DNA of 64,000 nt from UBA5972 sp002430125 (GTDB taxonomy: Bacteria > Pseudomonadota > Alphaproteobacteria > Rhodobacterales > Rhodobacteraceae). Below are positions 16,087-24,708 of this stretch, one piece after another (the stretch's first letter is position 1; each line of letters begins with the position of its first letter). Made by a program: the position numbers and the translations under genes. Location of the stretch: assembly GCA_937892915.1 (NCBI GenBank), contig CALBIC010000181.1, positions 1 to 64,000 of the forward strand, given 5' to 3'. Under the pieces are notes generated by a model. That model searched no databases and was not told where the DNA came from. It saw only the letters and a list, made by a program, of their open reading frames with translations.

Positions 16087-16950
16087 ATGAGCCGTACCGT
16101 ATATCTGAACGGGGAATATCTGCCCGAGGCCGAGGCGAAGGTGTCGATCTTTGACCGGGGCTTTTTGATGGCTGACGGGGTTTACGAAGTGACCTCGGTG
16201 CTGGACGGCAAGCTGTTGGATTTTGCCGGTCATGCCGTTCGGCTGGAACGGTCGTTAAACGAGCTTGATATGGCCAGCCCGATTTCGATGGAAGATCTGT
16301 TGGAGGTGCACCGAGAACTGGTGCGGCTGAATGGTATCAACGAAGGTATGATCTATCTGCAGATCACCCGGGGGTCATCAGGCGATCGGGATTTCGCATT
16401 TCCTGACCCGAAAACGACGTCCTCAACAATTGTCCTGTTTACCCAGAGCAAGCCCGGAATGGCCGCTACTCCGCTGGCAAAAACCGGTATCAGGGTCATT
16501 TCCATTGCCGATCAGCGCTGGGCACGACGGGATATTAAAACCGTGCAGTTGTTGTATCCGTCGATGGGTAAGATGATGGCCAAGGCGGCCGGGGTCGATG
16601 ACGCTTGGCTTGTCGAAGACGGGATGGTGACCGAGGGCACCAGCAACAACGCCTATATCGTCAAGGGCAACCGGATCATTACGCGCAACCTGTCCAACGA
16701 CATCCTGCACGGGATCACCCGCGCCGCAGTTCTGCGGTTTGCGCGCGAGGCCCAGATGGAGGTCGAAGAACGGGCGTTCAGTATTGCCGAAGCACAAGCG
16801 GCGGACGAGGCTTTCATCACATCGGCGTCGATGTTTGTGATGCCGGTGGTCGAGATTGATGGCGTGGCTGTTGGCGGTGGTAAACCGGGGCCGCTTGCGA
16901 CGCGGCTGCGCGAAATTTATCTGGACGAAAGCCGAAAGGCGGCGATCTGA
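16087..16950 (+). CDS. dat: D-amino-acid transaminase (class IV PLP enzyme)
   Basis: 287 residues, the usual length for D-alanine aminotransferase. The N-terminal Y-L-N-G-x-Y and F-D-R-G-F-L-M-A-D-G-V-Y-E motif, the PLP lysine in R-R-D-I-K (K151), and V-T-E-G-T-S-N-N-A-Y near 190 identify it. It would transfer the amino group of D-amino acids to 2-oxoglutarate, forming D-glutamate that DgcN can process. This makes the three genes a coherent D-amino-acid catabolic operon. The start at 16087 is 17 bp after the dgcA stop; a longer frame reads only dgcA out of frame. Confidence 0.88.
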   Translation: MSRTVYLNGEYLPEAEAKVSIFDRGFLMADGVYEVTSVLDGKLLDFAGHAVRLERSLNELDMASPISMEDLLEVHRELVRLNGINEGMIYLQITRGSSGDRDFAFPDPKTTSSTIVLFTQSKPGMAATPLAKTGIRVISIADQRWARRDIKTVQLLYPSMGKMMAKAAGVDDAWLVEDGMVTEGTSNNAYIVKGNRIITRNLSNDILHGITRAAVLRFAREAQMEVEERAFSIAEAQAADEAFITSASMFVMPVVEIDGVAVGGGKPGPLATRLREIYLDESRKAAI

Positions 16951-16963
16951 GGTCCGTTTTCCA

Positions 16964-17130
16964 TTTCTTTTCGGTTAAAATATCCTGGGGGTCCGGGGGT
17001 GAAACCCCCGGCCCGGGCCGGGGGGCTCTGCCCCCCGGAACCCCCCGGGATATTTGCACCGAAAAGAAACAAATCCTTATCAAATCGTGATGGCGGTACA
17101 GGCGGGGCGCCAATGACCGCCCGATGAGAA
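16964..17130. repeat. Large composite palindromic extragenic repeat (copy 4)
   Basis: The outer arms TTTCTTTTCGGT (from 16964) and ACCGAAAAGAAA (to 17069) enclose AAATATCC / GGATATTT and several nested G/C palindromes (for example GGGGGTGAAACCCCC). The adjoining segment 17088-17130 reappears, inverted, at 29681-29723 beside a second large copy. The whole module is therefore about 165-185 bp and is present twice in opposite orientation. Confidence 0.8.
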
Positions 17131-17167
17131 GACCCCCCTATCGGCGGGGTCCGGCAGGGGGGTCTTC
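17128..17167. terminator. Strong hairpin terminator downstream of dat
   Basis: Perfect 11-bp arms GAAGACCCCCC (17128-17138) and GGGGGGTCTTC (17157-17167) flank an 18-base loop. A T/C-rich run follows on the plus strand. It lies between the dgc operon and the CoA-transferase gene and probably ends the former. Confidence 0.7.
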
Positions 17168-17224
17168 TTCCCCTTTTCCTTTGGTTCGCCTGCCGTTAGA
17201 CAGTCAAATGACAAGGGGTGGCAT

Positions 17225-18349
17225 ATGGGTCTGAACAAAGAACTTGACGGATTTCTGGTGGTGGCTCTGGAGCAGGCGGTCGCCGCACCTTATTGTAGTC
17301 TTTTACTGGCGGATGCCGGGGCGCGGGTCATCAAGCTTGAACGCCCCGAGGGGGACTTTTGCCGCAATTATGATCGCGCGGCAGACGGGCAAAGCACGTG
17401 GTTTGGCTGGTTGAACCGCGGCAAGCAATCGGTTGTTGTGGATTATGCCAAAGATGAGGACGCTGCGTTGTTGCGCGCACTGATCGCCAAGGCGGATGTG
17501 TTTTTGCACAACCTTTCACCGAATGCTTTGGCGCGGAACGGGTTTTCGGCGCAGGATTTGCGTGCGCTTAACCCGCGCCTGATCAACTTGCAAATCACCG
17601 GCTATGGCACCGAAGGCGAGGCTGCGGAAATGAAGGCCTATGATTTTCTGGTGCAGGCGGAAAGCGGGTTATGCGCGGTGACCGGAACGGCAGAACATCC
17701 GGCGCGGGTTGGGGTTTCGATCTGCGATATTGCCACCGGTCTTACCGGGTTTTCGGCAATTTTGCGGGCTTTGTTGCAACGCAGTCGCACCGGTGTTGGG
17801 GTTGATCTGGAAATCTCGATGTTTGACGTTCTGGCCGATTGGATGAATATGCCCCTTCTGGCGCATCGGTATTGGCCGGCCAAACCTGAACGCATGGGGC
17901 TGACGCATTCGCTGCTGTCGCCCTATGGTGCCTACAGTTGTAAGGGGGGGGATCAAATTCTGATCGCGATCCAGAACAATCGGGAATGGACCGATTTTTG
18001 CGCTGAGGTTTTGCAGCGGCCCGAATTGGGGCCGGACCCACGGTTTGTCGACAATGCGGCGCGGGTGGCCAATCGGGATGCGGTGGATGCCGAGATTGAC
18101 CGGGTGTTTTCGACACTTACGCGGGAGGCGGTTGCCGACAAGTTGCAGGCCGCGCGGATTGCGTGGTCGCGGCTTTCCTCGTTGGAAGATTTATCGCAGC
18201 ATCCGTTTTTGCGTAAAGCCGAGGCGATGTTTGGCGGCAGCGTGATTGAACTGGTTGACCTTCCGGTGAAAACCGACGGGCCGCGCCCGGTTATGGTACC
18301 GCAGTTGGGACAACACACAAGGGCCGTAAGACAGGAGTTTTTGTCATGA
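17225..18349 (+). CDS. CaiB/BaiF family (family III) CoA-transferase
   Basis: 374 residues. It has the N-terminal Q-A-V-A-A-P-Y-C and A-D-A-G-A-R-V-I-K-L-E-R-P-E-G-D core, the N-R-G-K-Q-S-V-V-V-D-Y segment, and the catalytic aspartate in K-A-Y-D-F-L-V-Q-A-E-S-G (about D140). Family III enzymes move CoA between organic acids through an aspartyl-CoA thioester. The acids cannot be read from sequence. The stop overlaps the acyl-CoA dehydrogenase start as ATGA, so the two probably act on the same acid. The start follows AAGGGG. Confidence 0.88.
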   Translation: MGLNKELDGFLVVALEQAVAAPYCSLLLADAGARVIKLERPEGDFCRNYDRAADGQSTWFGWLNRGKQSVVVDYAKDEDAALLRALIAKADVFLHNLSPNALARNGFSAQDLRALNPRLINLQITGYGTEGEAAEMKAYDFLVQAESGLCAVTGTAEHPARVGVSICDIATGLTGFSAILRALLQRSRTGVGVDLEISMFDVLADWMNMPLLAHRYWPAKPERMGLTHSLLSPYGAYSCKGGDQILIAIQNNREWTDFCAEVLQRPELGPDPRFVDNAARVANRDAVDAEIDRVFSTLTREAVADKLQAARIAWSRLSSLEDLSQHPFLRKAEAMFGGSVIELVDLPVKTDGPRPVMVPQLGQHTRAVRQEFLS

Positions 18350-19503
18350 AATATGCGTTGAGTCATCCTGAAATCCGGGCTGCTGTTGTGAAACTTTGCG
18401 CCGGTTTTCCAGGCGCGTACTGGCGTGATCTTGACCAGACCCAAGCCTATCCGGTTGATTTTGTGGCTGCTTTAACGCGCGAAGGATATCTGAGCGCACT
18501 TGTGCCCGAGGAATATGGCGGCTCGGGTTTGCCGCTGTCGGCGGCGGCGGCGATTTTGGAGGAGGTGCATCGTTCCGGTGGCAACGCGGCTGCCTGCCAT
18601 GCGCAGATGTATACGATGGGGACTTTGCTGCGGCATGGCTCGGACGCCCAGAAACATGCGTGGCTGCCGAGTATTGCCGAGGGCGCGTTGCGGTTGCAAG
18701 CCTTTGGGGTGACCGAACCGACCAGTGGCACGGATACAACCGCGTTGCGAACGACGGCGCGGTTGGACGGCGAGCAGTACATTGTGAACGGCCAAAAGCT
18801 TTGGACCTCGCGGGCCGAGCAGAGTGATCTGATGATCCTGCTGTGCCGCACGACGCCTGCGGATCAGGTGGCGCGAAAAACCGAAGGTCTGTCGGTTCTG
18901 CTGGTCGATATGCGCGACGTGAAGGGCAAAAGCCTGACCATCCGCCCGGTGCGCACCATGATGAACCACGCCACGACCGAGGTGTTTTTTGACAATATGC
19001 CGGTGCCAGCCGCCAATCTGATTGGCGAAGCGGGACGTGGGTTTCGGTATATTCTTTCGGGTATGAACGCCGAACGGATATTGATTGCGGCGGAATGTAT
19101 CGGGGACGCGAAATGGTTCATTGAAACCGCGACCAAATACGCGGGCGAACGCGTGGTTTTTGGCCGTCCTATCGGGCAAAATCAGGGGGTGCAGTTTCCA
19201 ATCGCCAAGGCCTATGCCCAAATGCGGGCGGCGGAACTGATGCTGGCCGAAGCGATCCGTTTGTACGAGGCGGGCGAAAATCCGGGTGAAGAGGCGAATA
19301 TGGCAAAGATGCTGGCGGCAGACGCATCCTGGGCGGCGGCCGAGGCGTGCCTGCAGACGCATGGCGGCTTTGGTTTTGCGGCGGAATATGATGTCGAACG
19401 CAAGTTTCGCGAGACGCGGTTATATCAGGTGGCGCCGATTTCGACCAACCTGATCTTAAGTTATATCGCCGAGCATGTTTTGGGCCTGCCGCGATCTTAC
19501 TGA
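18346..19503 (+). CDS. Acyl-CoA dehydrogenase
   Basis: 385 residues, standard ACAD length. F-G-V-T-E-P-T-S-G-T-D-T and K-L-W-T-S-R-A-E-Q match the FAD/substrate motifs, G-R-P-I-G-Q-N-Q the central helix, and C-L-Q-T-H-G-G-F-G the C-terminal FAD region. The segment that often carries the catalytic glutamate (Y-E-G-T) reads Y-Q-V-A-P here, so the base must sit elsewhere, as in some subfamilies. It oxidises an acyl-CoA to the enoyl-CoA with FAD. Translationally coupled to the CoA-transferase. Confidence 0.88.
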   Translation: MKYALSHPEIRAAVVKLCAGFPGAYWRDLDQTQAYPVDFVAALTREGYLSALVPEEYGGSGLPLSAAAAILEEVHRSGGNAAACHAQMYTMGTLLRHGSDAQKHAWLPSIAEGALRLQAFGVTEPTSGTDTTALRTTARLDGEQYIVNGQKLWTSRAEQSDLMILLCRTTPADQVARKTEGLSVLLVDMRDVKGKSLTIRPVRTMMNHATTEVFFDNMPVPAANLIGEAGRGFRYILSGMNAERILIAAECIGDAKWFIETATKYAGERVVFGRPIGQNQGVQFPIAKAYAQMRAAELMLAEAIRLYEAGENPGEEANMAKMLAADASWAAAEACLQTHGGFGFAAEYDVERKFRETRLYQVAPISTNLILSYIAEHVLGLPRSY

Positions 19504-19507
19504 CGGA

Positions 19508-19580
19508 CGGGGCGCTGCCCACTGGCGCAATTGAAGGAATTGCGTCTTACTGCCGCAGTATTTCCGAAACTATGATGGGG
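19508..19580. repeat. Dispersed extragenic repeat with GCGCAATT hairpin (copy 5)
   Basis: It consists of GGGGCGCTGCCC, a hairpin GGCGCAATT-GAAGG-AATTGCGTC, then GCAGTATTTCCGAAACTATG. The hairpin module recurs in the copy at 29.8 kb and the tail in the copies at 8.8, 12.6 and 63.5 kb. It separates two convergent genes. Confidence 0.75.
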
Positions 19581-19582
19581 AA

Positions 19583-20017
19583 TTAGCGCAGTCTCGCCAT
19601 TTTGCGGGTGGCGAGCAACAGGTTGGTTTCGCTGGTGGCGATGCCTTCCAACAGGCGGATTTGCCTGAGGATCCCGTCCAGTTCTTCAAGGCTGTCAGCG
19701 CTGAGTTCGGCGATCAGATCCCATTTTCCGTTGGTGGTATGCAGCGCGTCGACGGATGGCATTGCGGATAATTGCCGGATAACCCGTTCCGTTCCGCGCC
19801 CTTCGATTGCGATCATCATTTGGCTGCGGACCGGCGCATGTGCTGCATCGCCGCGCAAAACGGCGGTAAAACCGATAATCTCACCTGATTGCTGCAAAGA
19901 TTGCATACGGCTGCGCACGGTTGTTCGGGTCAGGTTCAGGGTCGCGGCCAATGCGGAAATACTGGCGCGACCGTCCTGGCGTAAAGCCGCGATGAGTTTT
20001 TGATCGGTGATATCCAT
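19583..20017 (-). CDS. Lrp/AsnC family transcriptional regulator of arginine catabolism
   Basis: 144 residues: N-terminal winged helix (D-Q-K-L-I-A-A-L-R-Q-D-G-R-A-S, then T-R-T-T-V-R-S-R-M) and C-terminal RAM domain (G-K-W-D-L-I-A-E-L). It is divergent from arginase with 117 bp between, containing an inverted repeat. Lrp-type regulators usually sense an amino acid and control the adjacent gene, so arginine or ornithine is the likely ligand; this is inference. Confidence 0.88.
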   Translation of the reverse strand: MDITDQKLIAALRQDGRASISALAATLNLTRTTVRSRMQSLQQSGEIIGFTAVLRGDAAHAPVRSQMMIAIEGRGTERVIRQLSAMPSVDALHTTNGKWDLIAELSADSLEELDGILRQIRLLEGIATSETNLLLATRKMARLR

Positions 20018-20040
20018 TATGGTTAAACCTGTAGAGCAAA

Positions 20041-20068
20041 TTGGGCAAAATACAACTCATTTGCGCAA
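20041..20068. promoter_or_regulatory. Inverted repeat, candidate Lrp-type operator (arginase side)
   Basis: TTGGGCAAA (20041-20049) and TTTGCGCAA (20060-20068) are inverted with one mismatch and a 10-base A/T-containing spacer. The site is 23 bp from the regulator start and 66 bp from the arginase start. Its geometry equals that of the site in front of putR. Confidence 0.5.
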
Positions 20069-20134
20069 TAATTGGAATTACTGCTGAGCGAAATGTCGTC
20101 TAAACCGCATATTAGAAACCTGAGGAGGTAACAA

Positions 20135-21061
20135 ATGGGCCAGAATTGCATCCTGATCGGGGCGCCGGTTGAAACCGGTGCCAGTGCTGCCGGGTGTATC
20201 ATGGGGCCAGCCTCGTTTCGGACCGCCGGGTTGGGGAACATCTTGGCAAGTCTTGGCCACACGGTTGAAGATCGCGGAGATGTTACGCCGGTTGCCGTGA
20301 CCCTGCCAGCTGGAGCTTTGGCCAATACGCGGCATCCCGAGGCGATGATCGGCTGGACCACCGCGCTGGCTGATGCCGCCGAAAAAGCCGCCGCAGAAGG
20401 GTTTCCGATTTTTCTGGGCGGGGATCATTCACTGGCGGCTGGCACGGTTTCCGGGGTGGCGCGGCATGCGGCTAAAATCAACCGGCCGCAATTCGTTTTG
20501 TGGCTGGATGCGCATCCGGATTTGCACACGCCTGACAGCACCACCAGCGGTAATTTGCACGGCGTGCCGGTGGCCTATTTTACCGGGTTTGACGGCTTCC
20601 AGCCATATTTTCCGCCGGTGACTGCACCTGTACCGCTGGGCAATATCTGCATGATGGGGATACGCTCGGTTGATCCGGCCGAAAATCTGCGTCTGGCGGA
20701 AAGCGATATTGACGTCAACGACATGCGGGCGATTGATGAATTTGGCGTAGGCAATCTGCTGAAGGATTTTCTGGGGCGGGTCGAGGCGGCGAACGGGGTT
20801 TTGCATGTCAGTCTGGACGTGGACTTTCTGGAACCTTCGATCGCGCCTGCGGTTGGCACCACGGTGCCGGGCGGGGCGACATTCCGCGAGGCGCATCTGA
20901 TCATGGAAATGCTGTGTGACAGCAAGCTGGTCACGTCGCTTGATCTGGTCGAGCTGAACCCGTTTCTGGACGAACGTGGCCGCACGGCGCTATTGATGGT
21001 GGAACTGACCGCCAGCCTGATGGGCAAGAAAGTGTTGGATCGTCCGACACGGAGGTTTTGA
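20135..21061 (+). CDS. rocF: Arginase
   Basis: 308 residues with all manganese-binding motifs: G-G-D-H-S (95-99), D-A-H-P-D-L-H (125-131) and S-L-D-V-D-F-L-E-P (around 226-233). It hydrolyses L-arginine to L-ornithine and urea in the cytoplasm. GAGGAGG precedes the ATG. The next gene, ornithine cyclodeaminase, begins two bases after the stop, so the pair channels arginine to proline. Arginase is preferred over agmatinase because of the partner gene and the G-A-P-V-E-T-G-A N-terminus. Confidence 0.92.
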   Translation: MGQNCILIGAPVETGASAAGCIMGPASFRTAGLGNILASLGHTVEDRGDVTPVAVTLPAGALANTRHPEAMIGWTTALADAAEKAAAEGFPIFLGGDHSLAAGTVSGVARHAAKINRPQFVLWLDAHPDLHTPDSTTSGNLHGVPVAYFTGFDGFQPYFPPVTAPVPLGNICMMGIRSVDPAENLRLAESDIDVNDMRAIDEFGVGNLLKDFLGRVEAANGVLHVSLDVDFLEPSIAPAVGTTVPGGATFREAHLIMEMLCDSKLVTSLDLVELNPFLDERGRTALLMVELTASLMGKKVLDRPTRRF

Positions 21062-21063
21062 AA

Positions 21064-22143
21064 ATGGCCAAGACTCCCTCAAAGCTGGCAATGGTGCCGT
21101 TTGTGTCGGTTGATCATATGATGCAATTGGTCAATGTGACTGGCATTGAACGGTTTCTGATCGAGCTTTCCACCTATATCGAACAGGATTTCCGCCGTTG
21201 GGAACTGTTCGACAAAACCCCGCGTGTGGCCTCGCATTCAGCCGACGGGGTGATTGAACTTATGCCGACAAGTGACGGCGAGGTTTACGGGTTTAAGTAT
21301 GTGAACGGGCATCCCAAGAACATGGCCGAGGGGCGGCAAACGGTAACGGCGTTTGGTCTGTTGGCGGATGTCAGCAACGGCTATCCGGTTTTGTTCAGCG
21401 AAATGACCATTCTGACAGCCTTGCGGACAGCAGCGATGTCGGCCTTGGCGGCAAAATATCTTGCCCCCAAGGATGCGCGGGTGATGGCGATGATCGGCAA
21501 CGGTGCGCAGTCGGAGTTTCAGTGCATGGCGTTTAAGGCGATTTGTGGTGTGGACACGGTTCGCCTTTACGATATCGACGCGGCGGCAACCGCCAAGGCT
21601 GTGCGCAACTTGGCGGCAAGTGGTCTGACGGTGATCGCCTGCACGTCAGCACAAGAAGCGGTGACGGGGGCGCAGATCATCACGACCTGCACGGCGGATA
21701 AGCAATATGCCACGATTCTGACAGATAATATGGTTGGCAGCGGTGTTCATATAAACGCGATTGGTGGGGATTGCCCGGGCAAGACTGAACTGCACAAAGA
21801 CATCCTGCTGCGTTCAGATATTTTCGTGGAATACCCGCCGCAAACCCGGATCGAGGGCGAGATACAGCAATTGGCACCTGATCACCACGTGACCGAACTG
21901 TGGCAAGTGATAACCGGGCAGGTAACCGGGCGTCGCGACGCGCGCCAGATCACGTTGTTTGATTCAGTCGGTTTCGCGATCGAGGATTTTTCGGCGCTGC
22001 GTTATGTGCGCGACAAACTGCCGGGGACTGGTTTCTTTCTGGAACTTGACATGTTGGCCGACCCGGATGATCCGCGTGATCTTTTTGGGATGGTAAGGCG
22101 GGCCGACAACGCGCCATTGGCGATGAATGCGGTCCGCGCGTGA
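21064..22143 (+). CDS. Ornithine cyclodeaminase
   Basis: 359 residues of the OCD/mu-crystallin family. It has a Rossmann segment A-M-I-G-N-G-A-Q-S-E-F-Q, the E-M-T-I-L-T-A-L-R-T-A-A-M-S-A-L-A motif, and I-N-A-I-G-G-D-C-P-G-K-T-E-L with the catalytic aspartate. It converts L-ornithine to L-proline and ammonia with bound NAD. The ATG at 21064 has GGAGG eight bases upstream, inside the end of the arginase gene. It feeds proline to PutA encoded 4 kb downstream. Confidence 0.92.
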   Translation: MAKTPSKLAMVPFVSVDHMMQLVNVTGIERFLIELSTYIEQDFRRWELFDKTPRVASHSADGVIELMPTSDGEVYGFKYVNGHPKNMAEGRQTVTAFGLLADVSNGYPVLFSEMTILTALRTAAMSALAAKYLAPKDARVMAMIGNGAQSEFQCMAFKAICGVDTVRLYDIDAAATAKAVRNLAASGLTVIACTSAQEAVTGAQIITTCTADKQYATILTDNMVGSGVHINAIGGDCPGKTELHKDILLRSDIFVEYPPQTRIEGEIQQLAPDHHVTELWQVITGQVTGRRDARQITLFDSVGFAIEDFSALRYVRDKLPGTGFFLELDMLADPDDPRDLFGMVRRADNAPLAMNAVRA

Positions 22144-22236
22144 ATTGCGACTTGCGCTTTTGGTGGATTTCGAACAGATTTAGCAGGTTGTCAGCGCGGC
22201 CGCCGGTTCAGCCGACCAACAGGGGAAAGCATCGAT

Positions 22237-23010
22237 TTGACTGACAGACCAATAGCGTTGATCGCGGATGATATCCACAAAAGTTTTGGCGCACTGGAAG
22301 TGCTGAAAGGGATTTCGCTGACCGCACTGGAAGGCGACGTGATTTCGATCATCGGCTCGTCAGGGTCCGGCAAAAGCACCTTGCTGCGCTGCATAAACTT
22401 TCTGGAAACGCCCGATAAAGGCCGTATCGTGCTGGGCGGCGAAGAGGTTATCGTCAACCGCGACCGGCGCGGCAAATTGCTGGGGGCGGATGCGAAACAA
22501 ATTCAGCGCCTCAGGATGCAGCTTGGCTTTGTATTCCAGAACTTCAATCTTTGGTCGCATATGACGGTGGTTCAGAATGTGATGGAAGGCCCGGTGCAGG
22601 TTCTGGGTGTTGAGAAGGCCGAGGCCCGCGCCGCCGCGATGCTGGTGCTGGAACAGGTTGGCATTGCCGAAAAAGAAAACGTCTATCCCAGCCAGTTATC
22701 TGGCGGTCAGCAGCAGCGCGTGGCAATTGCGCGGGCGTTGGCGATGAACCCAAAGGTCTTGCTGTTTGATGAACCAACATCGGCGCTTGACCCTGAATTG
22801 GTCGGCGAGGTTCTGCGGGTGATGCGTGATCTGGCCGATCAGGGGCGCACGATGATTGTGGTGACCCACGAGATGGGCTTTGCCCGCGAGGTCAGCTCGA
22901 AAACTATATTCCTGCATCAGGGGCGCGTGGAAGAAGAGGGCGCGCCGAAAGAGGTGTTTGGAAATCCGAAATCAGAGCGCTGCCGGGCATTTTTGGCCAG
23001 CACGTTGTGA
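22237..23010 (+). CDS. Basic amino-acid ABC transporter, ATP-binding protein
   Basis: 257 residues of the HisP/OccP class. Walker A is G-S-S-G-S-G-K-S-T at 40-48, the signature L-S-G-G-Q-Q-Q-R, Walker B V-L-L-F-D-E-P-T-S-A-L-D-P, and the H-loop V-V-T-H-E-M. The start is a TTG at 22237 preceded by AGGGGAAAG. It energises uptake through the two permeases encoded downstream. The context with arginase and OCD points to arginine/ornithine as substrates. Confidence 0.92.
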   Translation: MTDRPIALIADDIHKSFGALEVLKGISLTALEGDVISIIGSSGSGKSTLLRCINFLETPDKGRIVLGGEEVIVNRDRRGKLLGADAKQIQRLRMQLGFVFQNFNLWSHMTVVQNVMEGPVQVLGVEKAEARAAAMLVLEQVGIAEKENVYPSQLSGGQQQRVAIARALAMNPKVLLFDEPTSALDPELVGEVLRVMRDLADQGRTMIVVTHEMGFAREVSSKTIFLHQGRVEEEGAPKEVFGNPKSERCRAFLASTL

Positions 23011-23042
23011 GAAACTGAAACCATAGAAACGGGAGAGACTAC

Positions 23043-23780
23043 ATGAATTATCTGGTGAAACTTGCAGGGGTTGCTGCCCTTGCCACGGCATTTTCCGCAA
23101 CCGCGCTGTCGGCGCAAACGATCCGTTTGGGCACTGAGGGGGCGTATCCTCCGTATAACTTCATCAACGACAAAGGCGAAGTTGACGGGTTTGAGCGCGA
23201 ATTGGGTGACGAACTGTGCAAACGTGCTGGCTTGACCTGTACCTGGGTCACCAATGCGTGGGACTCGATCATCCCGAACCTTGTGTCAGGCAACTATGAC
23301 ACCATCATTGCCGGCATGTCGATCACCGCAGAACGCGATCAGGTGATTGATTTCACTCAGCTTTATTTCCCACCAGATCCGTCAGCCTATGTTGCCCTGA
23401 AGGGCGCCAAGGTCGATCTGAAAAAAGGCGTTATTTCCGCCCAGACCGCCACCATTCAGGCGGCCTATGTCGCGCAATCAGGTGCGACTGTGGTGGAATT
23501 CGCAACGCCCGAAGAAACCGTAGCGGCAGTGCGTTCAGGCGAGGCTGACGCGGTGCTTGCCGATTACAGCTATCTGAAACCGATTGTTGATTCCTCTAAC
23601 GGCGAGTTGGAAGTGATCGACCAAAGTGTGGTGATCGGCGGCGGTGTTGGTATGGGTATCCGTGAATCTGATGCCGAACTGAGGGACAAAATGGATGCCG
23701 GGATCACCGCGATGAAGGCAGACGGCTCGCTGAGCGCGCTGATTGCCAAATGGTTTGACGGTCGTGTCGTCAACTGGTGA
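23043..23780 (+). CDS. Periplasmic basic amino-acid binding protein
   Basis: 245 residues with a Sec signal peptide of about 23 residues ending A-L-S-A, then the family-3 solute-binding core: G-T-E-G-A-Y-P-P-Y-N-F, V-D-G-F-E-R-E-L-G-D-E-L and I-I-A-G-M-S-I-T-A-E-R. It resembles the lysine/arginine/ornithine binding protein ArgT and delivers substrate to the inner-membrane permease. GGGAGAG precedes the ATG. An intercistronic stem-loop follows, which may keep its expression above that of the permeases. Confidence 0.92.
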   Translation: MNYLVKLAGVAALATAFSATALSAQTIRLGTEGAYPPYNFINDKGEVDGFERELGDELCKRAGLTCTWVTNAWDSIIPNLVSGNYDTIIAGMSITAERDQVIDFTQLYFPPDPSAYVALKGAKVDLKKGVISAQTATIQAAYVAQSGATVVEFATPEETVAAVRSGEADAVLADYSYLKPIVDSSNGELEVIDQSVVIGGGVGMGIRESDAELRDKMDAGITAMKADGSLSALIAKWFDGRVVNW

Positions 23781-23801
23781 ACTGTTGATCTATTGAAACC
23801 T

Positions 23802-23828
23802 AAGGGTCGCCCAATCGGCGGCCCTTTT
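23802..23828 (+). terminator. Intercistronic stem-loop after the binding-protein gene
   Basis: AAGGGTCGCC (23802-23811) pairs with GGCGGCCCTT (23817-23826) through a 5-base loop with one G-U pair, followed by TT. Such partial attenuators or 3' stabilisers are common behind binding-protein genes of ABC operons. Confidence 0.6.
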
Positions 23829-23844
23829 CAGCAAGGAGCCCGGA

Positions 23845-24708
23845 ATGTTTGAGTATTGCGCTGATCCAGGCACGCTGAGCGGGTATTTATGGTGGTCGTG
23901 CTATCTGACCACCGGTAAAGAATTCGGATTTTACATAAGCTTTGGCGTGGTCCTCAGCCTGCTGTTCCTGACCGTGCCGCTGATAATGATACTGGGATTT
24001 GCCGGGGCCTTGGCACGACGGTCGCGGTTTTTGCCACTGCGGTGGTTTGGCACGATTTATACCTCAATGGTGCGAGGCGTGCCTGACATTATCTTTTTCC
24101 TGTTTGCCTTGATCGCCCTGGATCAGGGAATCGAATACTTGCGCCACATTATTCTGTGCCCCGACTGGACCGAACCAATCCGCCAGGGCAATGATTTCCG
24201 GGTTTGTCCCGCCGCCAAGATGCCGCTGGGAAATTCCCCGCAATGGGTGCACGAGGTCTACGGCTTTTCGCTGGCCATTGTCGGGTTTGGCGTGGTGTTC
24301 GGGGCCTTTGCCGCCAACACGCTTTACGGCGCTCTTGATGCTGTTCCCAAGGGCCAGCTTGAAACCGGCACCGCCTTTGGCATGTCGCCACGACAGATTT
24401 TTCGTCGTATTCATTTGCCACAGATGTGGGTTTACGCGCTGCCGGGCCTTTCAAATCTGTGGATGATCCTGATAAAGGCCACGCCGCTTTTGTTTCTGTT
24501 GGGGGTCGAGGATATCGTTTACTGGGCGCGCGAACTTGGCGGTACCAAGACCGCGATCTATGCCTATCCGCATGGCGATTGGCGGCTTGGGTACTTTCTG
24601 GTGCTGCTGGTGTTCTATCTGGCGTTAACATGGGTCAGCGAACGGGTGTTCGATCGGCTGTCGCGGCGGGTTTCACGCGGGCAGGCGACCTTGGGGGGCA
24701 CGGCATGA
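23845..24708 (+). CDS. Basic amino-acid ABC transporter, permease (HisQ-like)
   Basis: 287 residues, several membrane segments, and the EAA-type loop around D-A-V-P-K-G-Q-L-E-T-G-T-A-F-G-M-S-P. An extra 40-50 residue loop with two cysteines (about 107-150) sits between early membrane segments and makes it longer than typical HisQ. Its stop overlaps the next permease start as ATGA, consistent with a 1:1 heterodimer in the inner membrane. Confidence 0.9.
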   Translation: MFEYCADPGTLSGYLWWSCYLTTGKEFGFYISFGVVLSLLFLTVPLIMILGFAGALARRSRFLPLRWFGTIYTSMVRGVPDIIFFLFALIALDQGIEYLRHIILCPDWTEPIRQGNDFRVCPAAKMPLGNSPQWVHEVYGFSLAIVGFGVVFGAFAANTLYGALDAVPKGQLETGTAFGMSPRQIFRRIHLPQMWVYALPGLSNLWMILIKATPLLFLLGVEDIVYWARELGGTKTAIYAYPHGDWRLGYFLVLLVFYLALTWVSERVFDRLSRRVSRGQATLGGTA

